Source: Oceaniferula flava
GTDB taxonomy: Bacteria > Verrucomicrobiota > Verrucomicrobiia > Verrucomicrobiales > Akkermansiaceae
Direction of reading: 5' to 3'
DNA length: 64,000 bases
Assembly: GCF_016811075.1 (NCBI RefSeq)
Contig: NZ_JAFBGL010000005.1
Coordinates: forward strand, 186,001 to 250,000
The notes beneath the pieces are model-generated. The model did no database searches. It was not told where the DNA came from and worked only from the letters and a program-made list of their open reading frames with translations. Position numbers and translations under genes: made by a program. Positions 1 to 10,073 of this stretch are shown piece by piece (the stretch's first letter is position 1; every line of letters starts with the position of its first letter).

Positions 1-1
1 T

Positions 2-214
2 GAGTGGCGCGCCGCTGGTTGCTCGATGTGTCTCGCGATGAACCCGGATAAATTGAAGGGTGATCAACTCTGCGCCTCTTCATCGAACCGTAACTTCAAA
101 GGGCGGCAGGGAAGCTCGACTGGGCGGACCGTTTTGATGAGTCCCCTGATGGTGGCTGCCGCTGCCATTGAAGGCCGAGTGGCCGACGCCCGTGAGGTAT
201 TCACGGTGAACTAA
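2..214 (+). CDS. leuC: 3-isopropylmalate dehydratase large subunit, C-terminal end (5' truncated by window edge)
   Basis: Only the last 70 residues are present; the reading frame is open from base 2. They contain the sequence [11 protein letters not shown], which carries two of the three cysteines that bind the 4Fe-4S cluster in LeuC/aconitase-type enzymes, followed by [11 protein letters not shown] and a [16 protein letters not shown] segment typical of the LeuC C-terminus. The enzyme, with LeuD, isomerises 2-isopropylmalate to 3-isopropylmalate in leucine synthesis. leuD lies about 550 bases downstream on the same strand, which supports the call, but one unrelated gene lies between the two. 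The start lies outside the window, so domain completeness cannot be judged. Confidence 0.95.
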   Translation, partial: EWRAAGCSMCLAMNPDKLKGDQLCASSSNRNFKGRQGSSTGRTVLMSPLMVAAAAIEGRVADAREVFTVN

Positions 215-246
215 TATTTTTAATCCACATACCCCCGCAATCCATT

Positions 247-732
247 ATGAAAACACTGCTACTCGTCCTCGCCAGCCTGCTGCCCCTGACCTCTGCCATG
301 GCGCAGGATAAGGCTGAAGCTCAATCGCCCGCCTTGCAGCTCATGGCGTTGATCAACATTGAAGAAACGATGTTAGACACCTCCAAGGTGGCGTTCACTC
401 CCTTCCTCAATCAGCTGAAAACGCAAGGGTTTCCTGAGGCTGGTGTCAAGGAGGTCGGTGAGGCTGCCGATGTGTATTTCCAACAAGTCGCTCGTGATCC
501 GGATTTGAAAGCCGAGATGGTGAAGCTCTATGAAAAAGAATTCACCCAGGAGGAACTCTCCCAACTGGTGGATTTCTACAACAGCGATCTGGGGAAAAAA
601 TCCCTCGAGGTCATGCCCGCTCTGATGTCGTCTGGGGCCAAGTTGGGCGAAAAGTATGCCCAGAAGTATGCAGAGAACTTCAAGGTTGAGCTGCAGCGCA
701 TCATGCAAAAATACCAGCCTGCCGGAGAGTAG
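247..732 (+). CDS. DUF2059-type exported protein between leuC and leuD
   Basis: This 161-residue protein starts with a clear Sec signal peptide (MKTLLLVLASLLPLTSAMA, cleavage about residue 20). The mature part is helical and contains ELSQLVDFYNSDLGKKSLE, the recognisable core of DUF2059, a small periplasmic domain of unknown biochemical role. It begins 32 bases after leuC and ends 36 bases before leuD, all on one strand, so it is probably co-transcribed with the leucine genes, although nothing in the sequence suggests a role in leucine synthesis. The start is the ATG that gives the signal peptide; no Shine-Dalgarno motif precedes it. Family assignment is by motif recognition only. Confidence 0.8.
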   Translation: MKTLLLVLASLLPLTSAMAQDKAEAQSPALQLMALINIEETMLDTSKVAFTPFLNQLKTQGFPEAGVKEVGEAADVYFQQVARDPDLKAEMVKLYEKEFTQEELSQLVDFYNSDLGKKSLEVMPALMSSGAKLGEKYAQKYAENFKVELQRIMQKYQPAGE

Positions 733-768
733 GCGGAGCAGTAAATCACTTTTTAATTTCCTAACATC

Positions 769-1365
769 ATGTCCATTCAAGCTATCAAACAAGTTGCCGG
801 AACTGCCGTTTTTGTTCCGGGTGCAGATATTGATACCGATCGCATCATCCCGGCACGCTTCTTGAAATGCGTGACCTTTGATGATCTTGCCGAAGGTCTG
901 TTTTATGATGTCAGGTTTGACTCCGAAGGAAACTCGGTGGGCCATCCACTGGACGATCCCAAGTTTGCAGGAGCATCGATCATGCTGGCCGGACCGAACT
1001 TCGGCTGTGGCTCCTCGCGCGAGCACGCACCACAGTCGATCTATCGATCCGGTTTCCGAGCCATGATTGCGGAGAGCTTTGCGGAAATTTTCTTTGGCAA
1101 CTCGACTGGTATCGGCATGCCCTGTGTCTGTTCCACGGCCGAACAAATCGCAGCGCTGACCAAGGCGGTGGAGGCCGATCCTTCGACTGAGGTGAAGCTT
1201 GATTTGGAAAAGATGGAGGTCAGTTATGCTGATGAAACTTTTGCCGTGACCATGCCCGAGTCGGCTCGTGAAGCCCTGCTTTCGGCCCGCTGGGATCCGA
1301 TTGGTGAGTTGCTGGGCAATGCCGAGGCCATCGAGGCTCGTGCCGAGGCCCTGCCTTACGTTTAA
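769..1365 (+). CDS. leuD: 3-isopropylmalate dehydratase small subunit
   Basis: The 198-residue product is full length for LeuD. It has the swivelling-domain motifs of the family: FVPGADIDTDRIIPARFL near residues 15-32, with the DTDxIIPA signature, and GPNFGCGSSREHAPQ near residues 71-85, where the GCGSSREHA loop contributes to substrate specificity. Together with the LeuC subunit at the left edge it forms the isopropylmalate isomerase of the leucine pathway in the cytoplasm. The C-terminus is in the expected place. It is followed 49 bases later by a transporter gene that is not obviously related. Confidence 0.96.
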   Translation: MSIQAIKQVAGTAVFVPGADIDTDRIIPARFLKCVTFDDLAEGLFYDVRFDSEGNSVGHPLDDPKFAGASIMLAGPNFGCGSSREHAPQSIYRSGFRAMIAESFAEIFFGNSTGIGMPCVCSTAEQIAALTKAVEADPSTEVKLDLEKMEVSYADETFAVTMPESAREALLSARWDPIGELLGNAEAIEARAEALPYV

Positions 1366-1414
1366 CTGGCGCTTTGCCGTGGCATCCTAACGCAATCTGG
1401 GTTATAGCTTGGCT

Positions 1415-2176
1415 ATGCCTAGTGATAAAGTGCGTGCCGATCACTCACCGGATGCAATCCGTCGGCGGATTAGCTCTGACCCTGATCATAGTTATCTGCG
1501 CGACTTTGTCTATGGAGCCATCGATGGTGCGGTTACTACCTTCGCCGTGGTGGCATCGGTGGCTGCTGCAGGTTTGTCGAATGGCATCGTTATTGTCATG
1601 GGCCTGGCGAACCTCTTGGCCGATGGCTTTTCCATGGCGGCTGGAAATTACCTCGGCACCCGCGCGGAAGTGGAAACCCGGGAGAAACGCCGCCGTGACG
1701 AGGAGGATCAAATCCAGTCCCACCCAGAGTGGGAACGCGACGAGATAAGGCAGATTTTTGCCCTCAAGGGTTTTGAGGGTAAGATGCTAGACGATATTGT
1801 GGAGGTGATCACTTCTGATGACAAACGCTGGGTCGATACGATGATCACCGAGGAGTTTGGCTTATCGCTGCACACGCCATCGCCGTGGAAGGCAGCCGGA
1901 GTGACTTACCTTGCGTTTATCTTGATCGGGATGATCCCTCTGCTTAGCTACGTGATGGGCTACATTCACCCTGGGCTGTTAGTTGAAGAGCCTTTTTATG
2001 CTGCCACGATATTAACGGGTGTGGCTTTCTTTAGTGTGGGTGCACTAAAAAGTCGATTTGTGGGCAAAAATTGGCTCACCGAAGGCCTGGGCACCCTGGG
2101 AGTGGGGACACTCGCCGCAGGGATTGCCTATGCGATCGGCTTGCTGTTGAGGCCTTTGTTAGACGGCGTGGCTTAG
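1415..2176 (+). CDS. VIT1/CCC1-family metal ion transporter
   Basis: This is a 253-residue membrane protein if the ATG at 1415 is used; a TTG at 1409 would add two residues. The N-terminal half contains [20 protein letters not shown] and [18 protein letters not shown], the paired helices of the VIT1/CCC1 family with the typical DG and ADGxSMAxGxYL motifs. A charged helix-rich middle segment (about residues 85-135, rich in Glu, Asp, Arg and His) corresponds to the metal-binding cytosolic domain. Three more hydrophobic segments follow. Family members move Fe2+ or Mn2+ out of the cytoplasm, into vacuoles in eukaryotes. Its stop codon overlaps that of metH by four bases on the opposite strand, so the two genes converge tail to tail with no terminator between them. 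Confidence 0.88.
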   Translation: MPSDKVRADHSPDAIRRRISSDPDHSYLRDFVYGAIDGAVTTFAVVASVAAAGLSNGIVIVMGLANLLADGFSMAAGNYLGTRAEVETREKRRRDEEDQIQSHPEWERDEIRQIFALKGFEGKMLDDIVEVITSDDKRWVDTMITEEFGLSLHTPSPWKAAGVTYLAFILIGMIPLLSYVMGYIHPGLLVEEPFYAATILTGVAFFSVGALKSRFVGKNWLTEGLGTLGVGTLAAGIAYAIGLLLRPLLDGVA

Positions 2177-5100
2177 TAGCCAAGCCATGGCCCCAGCCAT
2201 TTTTCAGCGGTGTCCATGTCCCAGCCCTTGCGCTTGGCATAGTCTTCCACTTGGTCTTTTTGCAGATCGCTGATGGCGAAATACTTACTTTCAGGGTGTG
2301 AGAAGAGCAGTCCGGAAACGGCGGAGCCTGGATGCATGGCGCAGCTTTCGGTCAGTTCCACGCCGGTGGCAGGAGTGGCGTCGAGCAGCTCGAACAGAGC
2401 TTTTTTCTCGGTGTGATCCGGTTGCGCCGGGTAGCCGGGTGCCGGACGGATTCCTTGATAAACTTCCTTGATCAGCTCGTTGTGGTTGAACTCATTCGGG
2501 CGCTCGTATCCCCACGCCACCCGTGCGCGGTGGTGGAGGAGTTCGGCAAAGGCCTCGGCGAGGCGATCCGCAATCGCTTGAACCATGATAGCGGAGTCGA
2601 CTTCATGTTTCTCGCGCAGCTGGGCCGCCCACTCATCGGCACCGTGGATGCCAACGACAAAGCCGCCGATGTGGTCGTCCGATGGTGCGACGTAATCGCT
2701 GAGCGCGTAGTGCGGTTTCTCAGTCGATTTCTCAATCTGCTGACGCAGGGTGTGGAAGGTGAGCTTGTTTTCAGGCAGCACGATGTCGTCGCCGTCGGCA
2801 TGAGCGGGGAAAAATCCGTAGATGCCACGGGCGGTGAATTTTTTCTCGCTGATGATTTCCTCCAGAAGTTCCTGCGCGTCCTGATAGAGTTTTTGGGCGA
2901 CTTCGGCAGCTTCGGCATTGCGGGTCTTAAGCACCTTGTTTTCCCGATCCCAGACGCCGCGTAGCTCCCAGGCGTGGAAGAACGGGGTCCAGTCGATATA
3001 GTCCGCCAGCTCGCGTAGCGATTGGTTGTCGATCACCCGTGTGCCGGTAAACTCGGGTTTCGGTGGGTTGTAGTTTTCCCAACCTCCCTTGGGCACGAAG
3101 CGATTTGACACCGCCTTTTCGTGCGAGATGGTGGCCTTGTCCTTCTTGTTGAAATTCGCGCGCAGCTTTTCGTGTTTCGCATTGTTCTCGGCAATGAAGG
3201 CTTCGCGCTTGTCCTCGCTGAGCAGGGTGGTGGTCACAGGCACCGAGCGGGAGGCATCGAGCACGTGCACGATGGGGCCGCTGTAGTGCTCGGCAATTTT
3301 CACTGCGGTGTGCGCAGGGCTGGTGGTGGCACCGCCGATGAGTAGGGGCAGTGTCATCTCGCGGCGCTCCATTTCCTTGGCCACGGCGACCATTTCATCG
3401 AGCGATGGCGTGATCAAGCCGGAGAGGCCAATGACATCAGCTTTCTTCTCGATGGCGGTGTCGAGGATTTTGTCGCAGGGCACCATCACGCCCATATCGA
3501 TCACTTCAAAGCCGTTGCAGGCGAGCACCACGCCAACGATGTTCTTGCCAATGTCGTGCACGTCACCCTTCACCGTGGCCATGATGACACGACCGGCGGT
3601 CATGGATTTCTCCACGTGGATGCGGGCATCGGCATCGGAGATCGACGGGTCTTCGGCCTGGAGGACTTTCATGTCGGCGAGAATCTTGATCTCTTTTTCC
3701 TCAGCCATGAACGGCTCGAGGTGGGCGACCGATTTTTTCATCACACGGGCGGATTTCACCACCTGCGGCAGGAACATTTTACCTGCACCAAAGAGATCAC
3801 CGACCACCGACATGCCGTCCATCAGCGGGCCCTCGATGACGTGCAGCGGTTTGTCGTATTTCAGCCGTGCTTCCTCCGTGTCCTCGGTGATGAAGTTGTC
3901 GATGCCCTTGAGCAGCGCGTATTCGAGACGTTTTTCCACGCTCTCCTTGCGCCAGGCGAGGTCTTCCGTTTGCACCACTTTCTTGATGCCTTTGTATTCC
4001 TCAGCGAGATCGAGCAGGCGCTCGGTGGCTCCTGGATCGCGATTCAGCAGCACGTCTTCCACGGCGACTAACAGCTTGGGTTCGATGTCATCGTAGACTT
4101 CCAACATACCCGCATTGACGATCCCCATGTCCATGCCGGCCTTGCCTGCGTGGTAAAGGAAGGCAGAGTGCATGGCTTCACGCACTGGGTTGTTGCCGCG
4201 GAATGAGAAGGAGACGTTGGAAACTCCGCCGGAGACTTTGGCTCCCGGCAGGTTGTCCTTGATCCACTTGGTGGCATTGAAAAAGTCGACCGCGTAGTTG
4301 TTGTGTTCGTCGATGCCGGTGGCGACGGTCAGGATGTTGGGGTCGAAAATAATATCCTGCGGGTTGAAGCCGACTTCATCGACGAGGATGCGGTAGGCGC
4401 GTTCGCAGATGCGGATTTTTTCCTCATAGGTGGCGGCCTGGCCATTTTCATCGAAGGCCATGACCACGGCGGCGGCACCAAATTTCATGATGGTGCGGGC
4501 GTTTTTCCTGAAGGCCTCTTCACCTTCCTTCAGCGAGATCGAGTTGACGATGCCTTTTCCTTGCAGACATTTCAGCCCCGCCTCGATGATTTCCCACTTC
4601 GAGGAATCCACCGTGATCGGCACCTTGGTGATGTCCGGCTCGGACTGCACCAGCTGGAGGAAGCGAGTCATCATATCGACGCCGTCGATCAAGCCGTCGT
4701 CGAAACAAATATCGATCACCGGAGCGCCGTTGTCCACCTGTTGACGGGCGACTGCGAGGGCGTCTTCCAGTTTTCCCTGCTGCACTAATTTCCTGAATCG
4801 TGGTGAGCCGGCGACGTTGGTGCGCTCGCCGATCATCAGGAAATTTTTATCGTCGGTGTGATTGTAGGCCTCTGTGCCGGAGAGTCTGAGCAGCGGCTCC
4901 TGGGTGGGGATTTCGCGTGGCGCATGCTGCTTCACCGCCTCAGCGATGGCGGCAACGTGTTCCGGAGTATTACCACAGCAGCCGCCTGCAAAGTTGAGGA
5001 AGCCGGCGCTGGCGAAGTCGGCCAGCTGGTTGTTCATGTCCTTGGGACCGAGATCGAAACCCGTCGGTGCCAGTGGGTTGGGCATGCCGGCGTTCGGGTA

Positions 5101-5991
5101 GCAGGAAACAAAGGCCTCTGCGATTCCACTCAGCTCGGAGAGGAAGGGGCGCATTTTGTCCGGCCCCAACGAGCAGTTCAGACCGACCGAGAGAGGGTTC
5201 ACGTGTTTCACCGCGTTCCACATTGCCTCGACTTTTTGAGCCGAGATCATTGTCTCGCCTCCCATACCGACGGCGGCGGAGATCATGATTGGCAATTTCA
5301 GCCCGTCCTCTTCAAAAACGTTTTGGGTGGCGACCAGCGCTGCCTTGGCATTCAGTGCGTCGAAAATCGTCTCCACCATCAGAATGTCGGTGCCGCCTTC
5401 GATGAGGGCGCGGATCTGGTGGGAGTAGTCGGCAACCAACTGGTCGAAGGTGGCCACACGGAATCCGGCGTCCTCGGCATCGGGTGAAACCGAGAGCGAT
5501 ACCGTGAGCGGCCCGATGGCTCCGGCGACGTAACGTTTCCTGCCAGTTTCTGTGCCAATGCGGTCGCACCACTCGCGACACAGCTGGGCGGATTTGACGT
5601 TCATTTCCCACGAGAGGTCCTGCAAGAACGGGTTCTCGATGACTTTCTGATAGAACTCCGGATCCTTGCGACCTTTGCCTGTTTCGCGTGGATCTTCGAC
5701 AAAGAACTCCGATTGCGAAATCGCGGTGCCGGAAAAGGTATTGGTCTCGATGATGTCGGAGCCGGCCTCGAGGAAGCGCTTGTGAATGTCTCCGATGGTA
5801 TCAGGCTGGGTCAGCGTGAGGATATCGCCATTATTGAGCAGATCCTTGTCGTTGGTTTTGAAACGATCCCCGCGGGCATCGGATTCCTCCAGTCCGTATC
5901 CACGGATGGTGGTGCCCATCGCTCCATCGAGCACAAGGATACGGTCTTTCAGGGCTTGGGTCAGTTCTTGGGTGGCGTCGGGTCTAGGCAT
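2173..5991 (-). CDS. metH: Cobalamin-dependent methionine synthase
   Basis: The protein has 1,272 residues from the ATG at 5991; an in-frame TTG at 6027 would add 12 residues that do not look like MetH. All four modules are present. The homocysteine domain (about 15-345) has the zinc cysteines in LNCSLG (C273) and GGCCG (C338, C339). The pterin/methyl-tetrahydrofolate domain (about 385-640) starts with [11 protein letters not shown]. The cobalamin domain has GDVHDIGKN, with the cobalt-ligand His812. The C-terminal activation domain has an [17 protein letters not shown]-adenosylmethionine motif near residue 1205. It transfers the methyl group of 5-methyl-tetrahydrofolate to homocysteine. No cobalamin riboswitch fits in the 113 bases separating it from the divergent DUF2868 gene. 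It is slightly longer than E. coli MetH (1,227). Confidence 0.97.
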   Translation of the reverse strand: MPRPDATQELTQALKDRILVLDGAMGTTIRGYGLEESDARGDRFKTNDKDLLNNGDILTLTQPDTIGDIHKRFLEAGSDIIETNTFSGTAISQSEFFVEDPRETGKGRKDPEFYQKVIENPFLQDLSWEMNVKSAQLCREWCDRIGTETGRKRYVAGAIGPLTVSLSVSPDAEDAGFRVATFDQLVADYSHQIRALIEGGTDILMVETIFDALNAKAALVATQNVFEEDGLKLPIMISAAVGMGGETMISAQKVEAMWNAVKHVNPLSVGLNCSLGPDKMRPFLSELSGIAEAFVSCYPNAGMPNPLAPTGFDLGPKDMNNQLADFASAGFLNFAGGCCGNTPEHVAAIAEAVKQHAPREIPTQEPLLRLSGTEAYNHTDDKNFLMIGERTNVAGSPRFRKLVQQGKLEDALAVARQQVDNGAPVIDICFDDGLIDGVDMMTRFLQLVQSEPDITKVPITVDSSKWEIIEAGLKCLQGKGIVNSISLKEGEEAFRKNARTIMKFGAAAVVMAFDENGQAATYEEKIRICERAYRILVDEVGFNPQDIIFDPNILTVATGIDEHNNYAVDFFNATKWIKDNLPGAKVSGGVSNVSFSFRGNNPVREAMHSAFLYHAGKAGMDMGIVNAGMLEVYDDIEPKLLVAVEDVLLNRDPGATERLLDLAEEYKGIKKVVQTEDLAWRKESVEKRLEYALLKGIDNFITEDTEEARLKYDKPLHVIEGPLMDGMSVVGDLFGAGKMFLPQVVKSARVMKKSVAHLEPFMAEEKEIKILADMKVLQAEDPSISDADARIHVEKSMTAGRVIMATVKGDVHDIGKNIVGVVLACNGFEVIDMGVMVPCDKILDTAIEKKADVIGLSGLITPSLDEMVAVAKEMERREMTLPLLIGGATTSPAHTAVKIAEHYSGPIVHVLDASRSVPVTTTLLSEDKREAFIAENNAKHEKLRANFNKKDKATISHEKAVSNRFVPKGGWENYNPPKPEFTGTRVIDNQSLRELADYIDWTPFFHAWELRGVWDRENKVLKTRNAEAAEVAQKLYQDAQELLEEIISEKKFTARGIYGFFPAHADGDDIVLPENKLTFHTLRQQIEKSTEKPHYALSDYVAPSDDHIGGFVVGIHGADEWAAQLREKHEVDSAIMVQAIADRLAEAFAELLHHRARVAWGYERPNEFNHNELIKEVYQGIRPAPGYPAQPDHTEKKALFELLDATPATGVELTESCAMHPGSAVSGLLFSHPESKYFAISDLQKDQVEDYAKRKGWDMDTAEKWLGPWLGY

Positions 5992-6104
5992 AGCGTGGCG
6001 GGAGGGAAAGTATGCATGAAATGACAAGAAACAAGAACAAATCTATGTATCCTGATATGTTGATTTGTTTGTCGTGCTGAAGGAAATAGAACAGTGTTTG
6101 CGCA

Positions 6105-7526
6105 GTGACCCGACAACAGAAAAAACGCAGCTGGACTCTGCGCGATTTAGTGGATTTTGAAGTGCAGCTGGAAAAGGCAGCGCGCTGGAAGTCGGCGTGG
6201 CGGAATGGTGTCGGCGAGGAGCTGGAAAATGAAGGCGTCAGTTCCGAGCTGAATCGTCGTAGGCTGGGGTTCCGCTGGATGCTGGAGGAGGTCCGCGAGG
6301 CGGAGCATGAGGAATCGGGGCACCGTCTGGATTCCGGCGCACGTTTGCTCGCCTTCTTGCTCTGGCTGGTGATGTTGCTCACCGGCATCGGGGTGCTGCG
6401 TGGGCTGCTGATGGAGTTCGAGTTTTCCTATTCCGGCGGAGAAGTCACGCGGATGCGGGGCTATAATATTTGGATTTTGTTAGGCGTGACGATTGGCTTT
6501 CAATGGTTGCTGATGTTGGGCTCGGTGCTGGCCTACTGGCTATGGCGTCGCTGGTCCGGCAGTCTCAGTATTTTCCAAGTCCTGCTGCAGAAGCTGATTA
6601 GAAAATGGGGCGGCGAGAAGATGGTGGGCGATGTCTGGAAACGATTGCAAACTCGTGTCAGCGGAGGACAGAGTGTGATCTCATGGCGATTGGCGCGTAT
6701 TCTTCAGGCTGGGGGTGTCGGGTATAATTGTGGGCTTTTGTTAGGCCTTTTCGGTTGTCTGTGGTTTTTCCAGATTGGGTTTTATTGGGAGTCGACCCTA
6801 CCGCAGTTCGGTCGTGACAGTTTGATTCAGGTCACCGAGGCCTTGGCCTTTTTCAGCGATAGCATTGCACCCGGCGCGGAGGTGGTCGATCAGGCAAAAC
6901 GCGGCAGTGTTCTGATTCCGCCCGCACAGAATTCCATGCCTGAGCGCATGGCGGTGGATCTCTCCTGGGGCTTCTTTTTTCTCTTTGCCATCGCTGTCTG
7001 GGGCTTGCTCCCTCGGGTGATTTTGTGGGTGCTGGCGTGGTCGATGGAGCGTCGTGCTCTGGCGGGAATGGATTTTCAAGAATCACGACACCGTTCGCTC
7101 TGGCGTGACCTCACCAAGGTGCAGCGGGGTGAAGTGCAGGTAGGCCCAGCCGATGGTGTGGTGCTGCTCGATATCGGTGGCTTGGAAATGGACACGGACA
7201 GCGTTCGTCCTTTCCTACTGCAAACTCTGCGCGTGAACCCGGAAGCAAGATTTTCACTCGGCACACTGGATACCGAGGAGGAGGCGGAAGCCATGGAAAA
7301 AGCCAAGTCGGTAGCGATGGGCGTTGTGTTCTTGGTCGAAGGCTGGAACCTGAGTCCGAAACAGATGGAGGTCTATCACGATCAGATTCGCAGCGCGATT
7401 GGGGCCGATCACATGATCCGCTACGTCGTGATCGGCAGCGAGGAGGAGCTCGCGCAGTGGGCACAGTTTGTTGATTCCTTGAGAGACAGTGAGACCTCCG
7501 TGGTTCGCTATGATGTGGTCGGTTGA
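6105..7526 (+). CDS. DUF2868 membrane protein, partner of the downstream DUF3482 GTPase
   Basis: A 473-residue protein starting with GTG at 6105. The N-terminal 75 residues are charged and helical (VDFEVQLEKAARWKSAWRN), followed by at least four hydrophobic segments near residues 83-106, 121-148, 208-230 and 283-312. The C-terminal 140 residues form a soluble alpha/beta region (VLLDIGGLEMD, VVFLVEGWNLSP). This layout, together with a GTPase gene 34 bases downstream, matches the DUF2868/DUF3482 pair described in Proteobacteria; the function of the pair is not established. The two genes very probably form an operon. No catalytic motif could be assigned here. Confidence 0.72.
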   Translation: MTRQQKKRSWTLRDLVDFEVQLEKAARWKSAWRNGVGEELENEGVSSELNRRRLGFRWMLEEVREAEHEESGHRLDSGARLLAFLLWLVMLLTGIGVLRGLLMEFEFSYSGGEVTRMRGYNIWILLGVTIGFQWLLMLGSVLAYWLWRRWSGSLSIFQVLLQKLIRKWGGEKMVGDVWKRLQTRVSGGQSVISWRLARILQAGGVGYNCGLLLGLFGCLWFFQIGFYWESTLPQFGRDSLIQVTEALAFFSDSIAPGAEVVDQAKRGSVLIPPAQNSMPERMAVDLSWGFFFLFAIAVWGLLPRVILWVLAWSMERRALAGMDFQESRHRSLWRDLTKVQRGEVQVGPADGVVLLDIGGLEMDTDSVRPFLLQTLRVNPEARFSLGTLDTEEEAEAMEKAKSVAMGVVFLVEGWNLSPKQMEVYHDQIRSAIGADHMIRYVVIGSEEELAQWAQFVDSLRDSETSVVRYDVVG

Positions 7527-7560
7527 CCTGCAGAGATTTGACCCGTAATTTAACTACCCG

Positions 7561-9048
7561 ATGAACGAGCCCACCACCGATGTTACCGATGCACCTGCTA
7601 ACGTGCCTGTTTTTGCCGTGGTGGGGAAAGTGAATGCCGGTAAGTCATCGGTGTTAGCGACATTGTTAGAGGTGGACGACGATCGCATTATCCGAATTCT
7701 TCCCACAGCGGGAGCAACCACCCAGTGCCAAGCTTTACCGCTCGTGTTGGATGATAGAGAATGCATCCGATTCATTGATACTCCCGGATTTCAAAAGGCC
7801 ATAGGAGCTATGAATGAAATCAAGCGGATTCATGGGCCAGGGACGCCAGACCTTGAAAGCGTTCGTGAATTTGTCGAGCAAAGTTCAGCCACGGGTGACT
7901 TCGAAGATGAGCGCCGCTTGTTGGATCCTTTGTTGAAAGGTGCAGGTCTACTATATGTGATCGATCCCAGCAAACCCTTACGTGACGAATTCATCGCGGA
8001 AATGGAGATCCTGCGCTGGACGGGCAGACGCCGGATGGCACTGCTCAATGCCAAGGACGCCAGCGAAGAACACTTGAAAACCTGGCGCGACCGACTGGGT
8101 AGCTATTTCAACCTAGTCCGCACCTTCAACGCCCACGAAGCACGGTTCGACGAACGCCGCCGCCTGCTCAAGTCGCTTCTCGAAATCGACGAAGAACACG
8201 CCAAGGTCATCGAATCCACGATCCGCAGTCTCGATGACGAGTGGCGTCAGCGCCGCGAAGAGACGGCCGAGGTATTGGTCGGCGCGCTGGAATCAGCGAT
8301 GATGCTGCGTGAGAGTCGCGTGCTCGAAGAGCGGGTGGTGGAGGTCGATCACCGGCGCGAGCGGGTGCAGGCGGAGATGGTGGAAGCGTATTACAAATCG
8401 GTGACCAAGCTGGTGAAAAAGTCGGTCGACGAGCTGTTGAAAATCTACCGTCACCATTTAATTAAAATCGATTGGGACGAATTCGGCTTTGAAGATATCG
8501 ATCTCGAAGCGGAGGAGACTTGGTCGAAATGGGGGCTCTCCAGAAGTCAGCTTGCCATGGCTGGCGGTGCGGCGGGAGCGGCAGCGGGCGTGGCGGTGGA
8601 CGTAGGCAGCGGAGGTCTCACCCATGGCGCTGGCACCCTCTTTGGCACATTATTCGGCGCGGCGGCGGCTTTTTTCAAGGGCGATGAATTGCCCGATCTC
8701 AAGGTGGACCTCTCTGGAGGCATGAAACTGAAAGGTGGCGAAGGACGAAAACTGGAACTCGGGCCGCCGAAGAATGAGAACTTTCCATGGATCTTGTTAG
8801 ATAGATTGCTGGTGACTTACCACGAGGTGATTAGCCGAGCCCACGGCAAGCGCGACGTTGATTCTCTCATCAGTGGCGACGAGAGCCAAGGCTTTGTCCG
8901 CCACATGAGCGGAGAGGATCGCCGAGTGCTGAACAAGTGGCTGGTCAGCTGTGGCAAGGGTGATCCTGATCGTGGCTTGGAACCCGATGTGTTTAGGCTG
9001 TTAGTCAGTCAACTGGAAGCGATCGAGACGGAAAACTTCTCCGGATAA
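7561..9048 (+). CDS. GTPase with DUF3482-type C-terminal region
   Basis: This is a 495-residue P-loop GTPase of the Era/TrmE-like group. The G1 motif is GKVNAGKSS (residues 22-30), G3 is DTPGF (D73-F77), and G4 appears as NAKD (N163-D166) in place of the classic NKxD. The G2 threonine probably lies in AGATTQ near residues 50-55. A long charged helical region (170-300) follows, then an Ala/Gly-rich hydrophobic stretch (about 333-373, with GGAAGAAAGVAVDVGSGG) that could contact the membrane, as expected for DUF3482 proteins. It sits directly behind the DUF2868 membrane protein, which supports a two-component membrane GTPase system of unknown role. No SD motif precedes the ATG. Confidence 0.82.
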   Translation: MNEPTTDVTDAPANVPVFAVVGKVNAGKSSVLATLLEVDDDRIIRILPTAGATTQCQALPLVLDDRECIRFIDTPGFQKAIGAMNEIKRIHGPGTPDLESVREFVEQSSATGDFEDERRLLDPLLKGAGLLYVIDPSKPLRDEFIAEMEILRWTGRRRMALLNAKDASEEHLKTWRDRLGSYFNLVRTFNAHEARFDERRRLLKSLLEIDEEHAKVIESTIRSLDDEWRQRREETAEVLVGALESAMMLRESRVLEERVVEVDHRRERVQAEMVEAYYKSVTKLVKKSVDELLKIYRHHLIKIDWDEFGFEDIDLEAEETWSKWGLSRSQLAMAGGAAGAAAGVAVDVGSGGLTHGAGTLFGTLFGAAAAFFKGDELPDLKVDLSGGMKLKGGEGRKLELGPPKNENFPWILLDRLLVTYHEVISRAHGKRDVDSLISGDESQGFVRHMSGEDRRVLNKWLVSCGKGDPDRGLEPDVFRLLVSQLEAIETENFSG

Positions 9049-9188
9049 GTGCCGATCGAGTGCTCTGCACTTCGACTATGTTAGGTTAGGTTGCGAGGAT
9101 GATTAGGAGGAGTTAAACGACTGTATGAATTTAGGTTGTGTCCCGTCTGCGTATGTGTATGATGCAGAGATGAATAACATCCAATCCG

Positions 9189-10028
9189 ATGAATTATCCA
9201 CCCCACAACGCAGCGGATCGCTTTGATCCAGCATCTAACATATTCCTTATTCGCAGCCTGGTGCTGACATCAACTCTTGCTCTACTTCCAATTCATTCCG
9301 CATCTGCTGTGTGGATCACGAATTACACCTCACTCAGTCCAGGTATGGGTGGCTCAGCGAGCGGTGTATGGCGCGAAGTGATGGTGGACAACACGGGCGC
9401 GGGCTTCGACACCGGTTTCGTGGTGTCATTGACCACCTCCGGCGAAGTGAAATCCGTAGCGGATGCCACTCACCCTTCGGAGATCAATGAAGGGTTTCCT
9501 TGGAGAGATCTGGATCCTGGGGACACGTATAACGGGCTCCCCGTTATAGCGCCTGTGAGCCTGCCATTTTATCCCCAGGTGAATGGTGACTTTGCCAATA
9601 TCGAAACCGATGGCATGGCTTCTTCGATTGTGACCTTCAATTTCGGTGCGCAAATCACGAATCCAGTGCTGAGTTTTTCGGACGTCGATATACAGAGCGA
9701 TTTGGTGTTTACTAATAGCTTTTCCATACTCACAGGCACAGGGAATCTCATGCAATCCGGTAACATCCTTAGCAATAGCGGCTCCGGCAGCAGTATCGCG
9801 GATGAGGCCATCTTTGGTGAGGAGGCAGCGGGCTCGATTCAGTTCACTGGCACTTTCACCCAGCTTCAGTTTACCGTGAACAATGCCGGCCCGGACCCAC
9901 AGGATGATGACGATCGCACCGGTTATGTGGTCACCACGGAATTTGCTCCCGTGGCTGTGCCGGAGCCGTCGGCTGCGTTGTCTTTGATTCTGGGAGCGCT
10001 GGCGTGTGGTCTTCGCCGAAGGAAGTAA
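9189..10028 (+). CDS. Exported PEP-CTERM protein, divergent tail
   Basis: 279 residues. A hydrophobic signal segment lies unusually far in (about residues 20-42, SLVLTSTLALLPIHSASA) after a polar leader. The body is beta-rich, with Gly/Thr/Ser/Asn residues and no recognised catalytic motif. The C-terminus has the three-part PEP-CTERM architecture: VPEPSAA, a hydrophobic helix (LSLILGALACG) and LRRRK. The helix differs from the LLGLGGLAL form shared by the other seven PEP-CTERM proteins of the window, so this gene belongs to another lineage. PEP-CTERM tails are recognised by exosortase-type membrane enzymes. The next gene starts 45 bases downstream but is functionally unrelated. An upstream in-frame start giving a shorter leader was not found. 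Confidence 0.8.
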   Translation: MNYPPHNAADRFDPASNIFLIRSLVLTSTLALLPIHSASAVWITNYTSLSPGMGGSASGVWREVMVDNTGAGFDTGFVVSLTTSGEVKSVADATHPSEINEGFPWRDLDPGDTYNGLPVIAPVSLPFYPQVNGDFANIETDGMASSIVTFNFGAQITNPVLSFSDVDIQSDLVFTNSFSILTGTGNLMQSGNILSNSGSGSSIADEAIFGEEAAGSIQFTGTFTQLQFTVNNAGPDPQDDDDRTGYVVTTEFAPVAVPEPSAALSLILGALACGLRRRK

Positions 10029-10073
10029 AAATGCCATCGATTTTCCCCGCTATCAGGTTAGATTGCTTCCAGC

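Noticed and set aside
373-1146. 257-codon minus-strand ORF across the DUF2059 gene and leuD
   Set aside because: It is antisense to two well-supported genes and its translation has no family character.
4858-5487. 209-codon plus-strand ORF opposite metH
   Set aside because: Antisense shadow of the conserved homocysteine domain of metH.
5992-6104. Possible cobalamin riboswitch in front of metH
   Set aside because: The gap is too short for a full cobalamin riboswitch and no B12-box-like sequence was seen.
9049-9188. Imperfect stem around GAGTGC/GCACTT after the GTPase gene as a terminator
   Set aside because: The stem is short with a bulge and there is no T-run on either strand.
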